A stretch of 64,000 nucleotides of DNA, taken from Buddleja alternifolia. Taxonomy: Eukaryota; Streptophyta; Magnoliopsida; Lamiales; Scrophulariaceae. This document shows, in pieces, positions 56,999-64,000 of the stretch. A model generated the notes under the pieces. That model was not told the origin of the DNA. It did not search any database and worked only from the letters and a program-made list of their open reading frames with translations. The first letter of the stretch is position 1. Each line of letters starts with the position of its first letter. Location: NCBI GenBank assembly GCA_019426215.1, contig CM033395.1, positions 20,760,569 to 20,824,568 on the forward strand. Reading direction: 5' to 3'. The translations under genes were made by a program, and so were the position numbers.

Positions 56999-58464
56999 AC
57001 AGGAGGACGCTTTATGTCCAAGACATAGTCGAGTGACTCATGACCAAGGACTATCCTTAGGTTTCTGAGCCAATCGATGAAGTTTGGTCCAGTGAGGATG
57101 TTTTCTCAAGGAATACAAAAAGCGGGTTATTCACCATTATCAGAGAGGTATATAAATAACTACAGAGAATAAAGAAATATTCAATTAGTTTATTATGTTG
57201 TACACTAAGTAAAATAAGCAGGACTTTGAATTTTCACTTAGCTCCCACTACATTTTTGGAATCATTGCACTTCAACTGCAATATTCAAAAATCTCATTGG
57301 AAAGATTTCGTAGTGAGTGATTGAGTTCTTAATAAATCTGGTGAGTTGCAACCCTTTAACAATATATGTCTCACCAAATTTATTAAAATGGCAATCCTTG
57401 CCAGCACTGTCAAACATGTGATTCAATCTTTAGTTTGGCTCATAGATCACGTGACCGCACCCTTTCAACTCTATATAGGTTGTGATCTATCAAAACTTGC
57501 GCCCATCAACTCCTATTAATCTAACAATTAAATTCCCCCACTTACTGGGAAGAAATTATGCACTTATTAATTTTCCTAAATTTTGTGGAGAGTCGGGACA
57601 TTCAATTCCCTTTTAGTCTAAATTCAGTGTTATTCCAGTGGGAGGTTTCACGTTTATTTAGTCTTACTTTGCACATTAGCCATTTATGCGCGCACACATG
57701 GATTATATAAAATAGAAAACGCCTTGCAATTCTACCACACATGCTTTCCATGGACTTAGCTAGATTGAATCAAACAAATGGCTCAATCGAGGGTTAGGGG
57801 CCCTATAAGATCTAACGTATGTCTAACTTTGGGTCTTCCAGCTCCAAGCAGATCTTCTTCCAAAAATGCCTTATTCTAGTTAACTACATAGAAAAATGCA
57901 ACATATACATAAATCTATGGAAAAATTAAAATACAAGATGGGGGATACAAAAAACCCAATACAACCTAACAAAGATAAAATGTAGTCCATGGAAGGCATC
58001 CCATAATAAACAAGCATCAAAGAATTAAATAATGATAATTTATATGTTGCAGTAGTTTCAAAAAAAAAATTAAAATCCAATTTTAATTAAGTGTGGTTTG
58101 AAAAGTAATAGAATTAATTTAAATCAAATTATAAATTAATTCAAATTTAACTCTATTTGTAAAATAATCAAATTTAAATTAAGAAAAATTAGTTTCCAAA
58201 TGATTTGACAAAAAATTAATTCAAATTAAATTCCTTTGTCAAAGGTTAATTTTGATTTCAAATCTAATTTAATATTAAGAATAAAATTAATTTCCAAAAT
58301 AATTTTGTCCTTTACTTAATTTTAATACCATTTTAAAATAAATAATTTATTTAATTTTAAAAATTGGGTTGACCCCGGGTTCAACCCGAATTTTTTTCTG
58401 AAAAAACATTATGTGTGTGAGCCGCAGACAGCCCACTTCAGTGTGGGCTACCCAGCGGCCCACA

Positions 58465-59960
58465 TGGTGGTCCCAAGTGGCATACGACAGGGTTTAGAAG
58501 GGGGGGGGGGAGGGTTGAATATACCCTGAAATCTTTTTCGACTTCAAAAATTTCTAAAGATTTGAATGCTTAGGAAGCCGAGTGCTAGGTCAGACGCTAC
58601 AGTAGAGATAACTTAAACTTAGTGATTTTAGCAATTTACCAAAGTAGGGTAAAGCTTAGGTCGCTTAATCAGGGTTAACACAGCGGAAATGATTTTAAAG
58701 CTTTAGCGTTGGTTTTGGTCCAATAGTCTCTTAACCTTTTTACTTGTCTTTTTCAAGATAAATGATAGAATATAAAGTAAGACAGTAAAATAGTAAATGA
58801 GACAAAAATTTGTAAAGTTCACTAGGTGGTGTAATCCCAGCTACGTCCTTCTTCTCCTTTAACACTTGGAGGAATTCCACTAAATTGATTATCGAAGGAT
58901 CACACAGAGGCTTCTACATAAATAGAGGAGGAGATGATGATCTTGGGCTCCTTGATCACACAGACTTCACACCAATGAAGATCTTCACCAACAACCTTCT
59001 CTCACTCAGAAATACTGCTTGTAGAGTCAACAACTTCTTCACACAAATAGATGAGGTAGAGGATTTTGATCATGGGTTTGTTTGATTTTAGGAAGTTCAA
59101 ACAACTTACGATATCTCAGTAATAGTGTATGGTTCTTCTTTGAAGATGTTTGATATATCTATGACTGTCTGGAATGTGTGTAGAAAGCTTGGAAGAATTT
59201 TGGCTACGGTGTTTCTAAGCTTTTCTTGAGAAAATATTTCAACAAAGTTTTGACTTACTTGTGTATGTACGTGTTTTTTAAGGTTTGCTGAGGTAAGGTA
59301 TTTATAGGCAATTTCTTGGGGTTTGTTTGTTGGACACATGTAGATGCGTGCCTCTCACACGCGAGTGAGTACCTTTTCTCTGACATTCCTGAAATCCTGC
59401 TGCACTGATTTGATGTGGCAGGTTTGAACTCTGAAATTCTGACAGTCTAAGCCAATAGGTAGCTTGCTCCGTATACAATCTGTCCTTATCACATTTAATG
59501 CTCTTATCAAGCATTTAATGCATTTGAATTTATATCCCGTTGGAAATTAATGTCCGTTAAATGATTGCATTTGAGTCCTTAGTGACTTTGGAATTTATTT
59601 CAGGTGAATCTGATCTTTTTGATCGCTTGATTGCTTTGAGCACTTGATTCATGAACCCTGAAACAGTCCATAGCGATAGGCAATCGCTTAAGACAAAATC
59701 TTCATCTTCGCTTGACTTCAGACACTGATCTTCAACTTCATCTTTCATCTCTAATAGACTCACCTAGAATTCTACTAGCAACTTGGTATCCAATACTTAG
59801 TCTAAAATCTACAAAGATAAAAATTACAAGCCTAATAAAATTACAACCTTTCAAAGGCTTATACGTTTGTTCTATGAAAATATAAACTTACATTCTTTTG
59901 GGATCTAATATAAAATCCTATCTTGTCATCATCAAAACATCTAACATGAAATTCCTAACA
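58465..59960 (-). repeat. Solo LTR of the Maximus-like family
   Basis: It aligns over its full length with the copia-C LTR, from TGGTGGTCCCAAGTGG to GAAATTCCTAACA. It is flanked by ccaca at 58460-58464 and ccaca at 59961-59965, a 5-bp target duplication. No internal sequence is attached, so it is a solo LTR left by recombination between LTRs. It carries the poly-G tract (about 58500-58512). Confidence 0.85.
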
Positions 59961-60275
59961 CCACACATGCAGTCCACATGGGCAGATTGCTTGCACCAAC
60001 AGTACGTCCAGTAGCTGCCGTTGTGTGCTGCCTGCTTTGGAGGCGCCGACGACCCATCCCCAGTCGAATTTTAACAATTTTATAATCACATATTCATGTT
60101 CATGCATTAATTCAAATCCAATATAAAAAAATGATTTATATTCAAAAAATAAATCACGTAATTCTCTAACATCATGGATTTAACATTCAAAAAATTAAAT
60201 CTACACGTGAAATTAATCATAATTATAAATTTCCAACATATAAATTTTAAAAAAATTATTAAAAGCCATAAAGTT

Positions 60276-60288
60276 GGCTCTGATACCA
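60276..60288 (-). other. Primer-binding site, initiator tRNA-Met (non-coding element)
   Basis: The minus strand reads TGGTATCAGAGCC, 13 bases complementary to plant initiator tRNA-Met. Its adjoining LTR starts at about 60290. Confidence 0.8.
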
Positions 60289-60492
60289 CTGTTGTGAATT
60301 TTCATTTATGCACAGTGGAAATAAAAACTTATTCGGATTCACAAATGGATCACTTTTGGATTTTAATAGTTTTATAAAATAAAAGATGAAATCGAATTTC
60401 ATCGATTTACTAACCTTGTTGTAGAATTCAAAGTCTTGATCTACATGGTAGCAACAATTCTAGATCCCTATCTTTAGACATCATGCCTACTG

Positions 60493-62290
60493 GGTTTCGT
60501 TCGAAAAAGCATAAACGCAGCGGAAGGGATTTCAAAAATTAAAAACGAAAACCCAATTGGTACTCTAATTTGCATAATTGAATCTAAAAGCGTATAAGGA
60601 ATAAAACTTACTCGTTAATATGAATATGATGATGGAGAAAAACTGCTTCTTCTCCAAACTCGAAATATTGAAGCTTCCAAATCTTCAATCATGTGGTTTG
60701 ATTCTTCAAACTTGAACTTGATCCGAACAACAAAACTATGTCGTCTCTAAATCGTCACGCATAGATCAACAAACGAAAAATTCCCTTTCTTCTTTCTCTA
60801 TGGTCGACGGCTAGGTATAGAGGAGGGGAGGAATATTTTTTTTTCTTTTGAGAGTTATGAGAGTTGTGTATTCTCTTCTTTTTTGTTCTAAGTCAAAGAG
60901 TCCTTATATACCTCATGACTTATTGAACAAGTCGAACCAAAAGAGCCCTAATATGTGGCCTCTCAAAGACGCCACATTGAGGCCTAGTAGACATCCAATT
61001 AGACTCCTTATTTAGCCCTGGGAATTGTTTTGTTTAATTAATTTCTTATTTCAATTAATAATTTATTGTATCCAATAAATAAATTAATTAATTAAATAAA
61101 CAAATTAATTAGATAAATTTTATTTTTTTAGCATTAGATAAATTAATTCATTAATATATTTCTCAAGGAAATTAATTAATAATTAATATTATCATTATAA
61201 TTAATTATTTCTTCTAATGAATAATTAATTATTTAATTTATCCAATAAATTAAAACTCCCAGAAGAAATAATAGAAATTCCTTTTTCTTCATTTTTCTTT
61301 GTCAGTCCTTTAGCGAGACTCTTTAGGTTCATTTCGTTTCGAAATGAGAGGAAACCAAAGGAAGTGGGTAACACCTAGCCAATCACGTGGCTCACTTCGT
61401 AACCCAAACGAAAATGAATGATAGGTTCCGAAACCTTCCAATCGTAAATACCGTATATGTATAAACCCTTTGTTCACGTTCCCCGGTCAAGTGAGAGTCA
61501 TGGTTATGTCAAACTCACTGGACTTGACCATATGTATAAATCATAATAAATACGAAATCATTGAGATCGATTTAGTGCTAAGCACAATCATCTCGTTTGC
61601 TTTGGCTAAAGGCTTTGAACTCTATTTATCTATAATTACATAGGGTACATACTCATTCACTTATGAGAGAAAACATCCCATATTAGATATCTGCTAAGAT
61701 TACCACTTGCCCATCAAGTCCGCATTTCATGGTTGACCCCACCAAAGGGTGAATTGGGTCTAACTACTCTAGTGAAAGATTTGACGTCAAAAGTGCATCT
61801 TCAGCCTGATACTTCAGGTCAAAGGTTCACATATACCTATTACGCATAATCAGTTCCATCATTGACAGTCACAGAGTGAAAACCCATGTGATAGAACCGA
61901 TGCGAGTCGTGTTCGAACATATCAGTTCAACTGACGTGTCTACAATCTTAATCTCCTCTCATCCCATGATACCAAACAGGCTCTCCCATGTCGGAGCTAG
62001 GATTGTAAAAGTATTCGAAGTCTTTATTTGTCCATTAAAGACTTCATATTACTTGTGAACTTATTTTAGTAATCAAGAACGATCTCTCTTGTGCCAATCT
62101 TCCTATTCCATAGGAAGTAGAGGGATCGCACTGAAAACATGGACAAAACGTTTTACACAACTTATAGATGCAGATAAGAACTAAGTGAAAACTCAATAAT
62201 GCCTTTTATTTAAGAAGAGTTTAAGTTCAATACAAGATATATGCCCTATACATTCTATCCTCTATGGCATCTGAGGGCATAATCCTAACA
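60493..62290 (-). repeat. 3' LTR of copia-E (about 1798 bp)
   Basis: On the plus strand it runs TGGGTTTCGTTCG...GGCATAATCCTAACA, giving a minus-strand TGTTAGG...CCCA. The right edge is fixed by the polypurine tract. It contains long AATTAATT-rich stretches at about 61020-61250. No gene inside. Confidence 0.85.
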
Positions 62291-62303
62291 ATCTCCCATT
62301 TGC
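62291..62303 (-). other. Polypurine tract of copia-E
   Basis: The minus strand reads GCAAATGGGAGAT, followed by the LTR start TGTTAGG. Confidence 0.88.
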
Positions 62304-64000
62304 ACTCAATGCCACTCATTGTGGTATCTAATACCCATCCTTTTCAGGTGTCGGTCCAAAACAGCTTGAGGTAGGAGTTTGGTGAACGGGTCAGCTATAT
62401 TGTCAGCTGAGACTATTTTCTGCACTTCTATCTCTCGTTTGCCAACGATCTCCCTGATGATGTGAAATCTTTTCTCAATATGTTTGGACTTGTTATGAGA
62501 CCTCGGTTCCTTGGCTTACGCTATTGCTCAATTGTTATCACAATAACGTGGCAACGGGAGCTGAGCACTAGGGACCGTTCCAAGTTCTCCAAGAAACTTC
62601 CTCATCCAAACAGATTCTTTCGCTGCCTCGGAAGCTGCTACATACTCTGCTTTAGTGGTGGAATCAGTGGTTGTGCTTTGCTTGGAGCTCTTCCAAGACA
62701 CCGCTCCACCATTGAGAGTAAAAACAATCCCTGAAGTCGATTTTCGGTCATCAACATCAGACTGAAAGTCTGAATCAGAATAACCTTCCATCTTCAGGTC
62801 TCCACCTCTATAGATGAGAATCATACCCTTAGTTCTTTTCAGATACTTTAGGATATTCTTCACAGCTATCCACGTTCCTTTCCCGGGTTTTCCTGAAATC
62901 GACTCACCACGCTCACAACATAGGCAATATCGGGTCTAGTACACGACATTGCATACATTAGGCTACCAACTGCAGTAGCATAGGGTACATTACTCATCTC
63001 TTGTCTATCTTCCTCACTTTGAGGACACATAGACTTGGATAAGTGTACTCCATGCCTCATGGGAAGAAACCCTTTCTTAGAGTTGTCCATCCTAAACCTC
63101 TTTAGGACCTTTTTTAAGTAAAGAGCTTAAGAGAGGCCTATCATTGTATTCGTTCTATCCCTGTAGATACGAATTTCTAGAATGTATGTGGCTTCTCCCA
63201 AGTCTTTCATAGAAAACGTACTCGAAAGCCATTTCTTGACAGTGGTGAGCATTCCTACGTCATTTCCTATAAGTAGAATGTCATCCACATATAGTACTAA
63301 GAACGAGAGTTTGCTCCCACTAGTCTTCTCGTATACACATGGTTCATCTTCGTTCTTGATGAAGCAATATCCCTTAACTTCTTCATCCAAATGGAGATTC
63401 CAGCTTCTAGATGTTTGCTTGAGACTGTAAATGGACCTCGCAAGTTTACATACTTTATGGATATTGGACTCGGACACAAATTCCTTTGGCTATTCCATAT
63501 AGATATCCTCCTTGAGGAATCCATTTAGAAAGGCCGTTTTGACATCCATTTTCCATATCTCATAATCTAAGTGTGCATCTATGGATAACAGAATTCGTAT
63601 GGACTTTATCATAGCCACGGGCGAAAGGTTTCTTGATAGTCAATTCTTTCTCTTTGACTATACCCTTTCGCTACGAGCCTGGCTTTAAAGGTGTCAACCT
63701 TGCCATCGCTACCTATCTTTCTTTTGTAGATCCACTTACATTCTATAGGTTTTATACCTTCAGGATGATCTACCAAAGTCCAAACATGGTTCGATTGCAT
63801 AGAGTCCATTTCTGTTTCCATGGCTTCTCTCCATCTTGAAGCGTCGACATCCACCATCACTTGATCATAGGTACAAGGATCATCTTTATGACCTTCTTGT
63901 ACTACAGTGTGAAGCTCTCGCTCCCCCTGCAGTAGATACCCATACCCCTCAGGTTCATGCGGTATTCTACCAGATCTACGTGGTGGTTGTGATACTATGA
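62304..64000 (-). pseudogene. Copia-E reverse transcriptase and RNase H (partial)
   Basis: Pieces in order on the minus strand are: 63609-64000, with SRWREAMETEMDSMQSNHVWTLVD and FKARLVAKGYSQR; 63127-63477, with SIYSLKQTSRSWNLHLDEEV and YVDDILLIGND (catalytic motif intact); 62866-63090, with SNVPYATAVGSLMYAMSCTRPDIAY; and 62528-62863, with GYSDSDFQSDVDDRKSTSG and SSKQSTTTDSTTKAEYVAAS. Frame changes lie near 63600, 63500, 63110 and 62865, and the RNase H end (62304-62527) is in yet another frame. SMKDLGEA and CTRPDIAY are typical of Tork/TAR-type copia. Confidence 0.85.

Larger units (their letters stand above)
57000..60492 (-). mobile_element. Non-coding LTR element (LARD-like), partial
   Basis: A primer site for initiator tRNA-Met (60276-60288, minus strand TGGTATCAGAGCC) is followed two bases on by TGTTGTGAATTTTC, which looks like the edge of a minus-strand 5' LTR (60290-60492, cut by copia-E). 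Everything from 57000 to 60275 apart from the solo LTR would then be its internal region. It has no coding potential: AT-rich tracts (58020-58350), a CTCCCACTAC stretch at 57241 and a near-palindrome GGGTTGACCCCGGGTTCAAC at 58366-58385. The left limit and the 3' LTR are not identified. Confidence 0.5.
60493..64000 (-). mobile_element. Copia-E, Tork-like Ty1/copia element (right end outside window)
   Basis: The minus-strand RT and RNase H are followed by a polypurine tract and 3' LTR. It is inserted into the LTR of the non-coding element at 60492/60493, with left flank cctac as putative target duplication. Gag, integrase and 5' LTR lie beyond position 64000. Confidence 0.85.

Noticed and set aside
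60276..60288. tRNA-Met gene
   Set aside because: Only 13 bases match; no cloverleaf can be formed from the flanks.
61020..61250. AATTAATT-rich stretch as a matrix attachment or origin site
   Set aside because: It lies inside the copia-E LTR, and a similar run occurs in the copia-D LTR; it is a family feature without further support.

Overview
This window is nuclear DNA of a flowering plant, most likely a eudicot. It is AT-rich and carries Athila-like Ty3/gypsy elements primed by tRNA-Asp, Ty1/copia elements primed by initiator tRNA-Met, a CACTA transposon, a FAR1-type Mutator-like element and a LINE tail. I found no host gene, tRNA gene or rRNA gene. All 64 kb can be read as transposable elements nested in one another, which suggests pericentromeric or other repeat-rich heterochromatin. 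The species cannot be named from this sequence.

Layout, left to right. 1-9858: Athila-like gypsy element G1 (minus strand, 3' LTR outside the window), inserted into 9859-11161, the env-like region of a plus-strand Maximus/SIRE-like copia (copia-A). 11162-24116: copia-B (minus) with its 3' LTR, env-like region and pol; a FAR1-type MULE (18690-22576) sits in its pol with a perfect 9-bp target duplication. 24117-30149: second gypsy element G2 (minus), inserted in copia-B pol and cut off inside its integrase. About 30149/30150: a deletion junction that joins G2 to the middle of the 3' LTR of copia-C. 30150-53562: copia-C (minus), the same family as copia-A and -B, with env-like region, pol, gag, primer site and 5' LTR. 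It carries a 5'-truncated LINE (36073-37178) and a complete-looking 9.3-kb CACTA element (37202-46519). 53563-56998: decayed plus-strand Tork-like copia-D with its 3' LTR. 57000-60492: mostly non-coding LTR element, itself hit by a solo LTR of the Maximus-like family (58465-59960). 60493-64000: 3' LTR and pol end of copia-E (minus), which runs out of the window.

Coding capacity: nearly all retroelement genes are broken by stops, frameshifts or truncation. The exceptions are the CACTA genes (a 1093-aa TNP2-type transposase in one open frame, and a second gene whose 12 exons join into about 727 codons ending in a Ulp1-type cysteine protease domain) and the plant-transposon-protein ORFs of G1 and G2, which remain open. 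G1 gag-pol shows only two single-base frame breaks.

The most striking non-coding signal is that G1, G2 and the CACTA element all carry arrays of GC-rich hairpin units. In each gypsy element the same unit occurs both inside the LTR and between the extra ORF and pol, but the unit differs completely between the two elements. In the CACTA element the units fill both subterminal regions.
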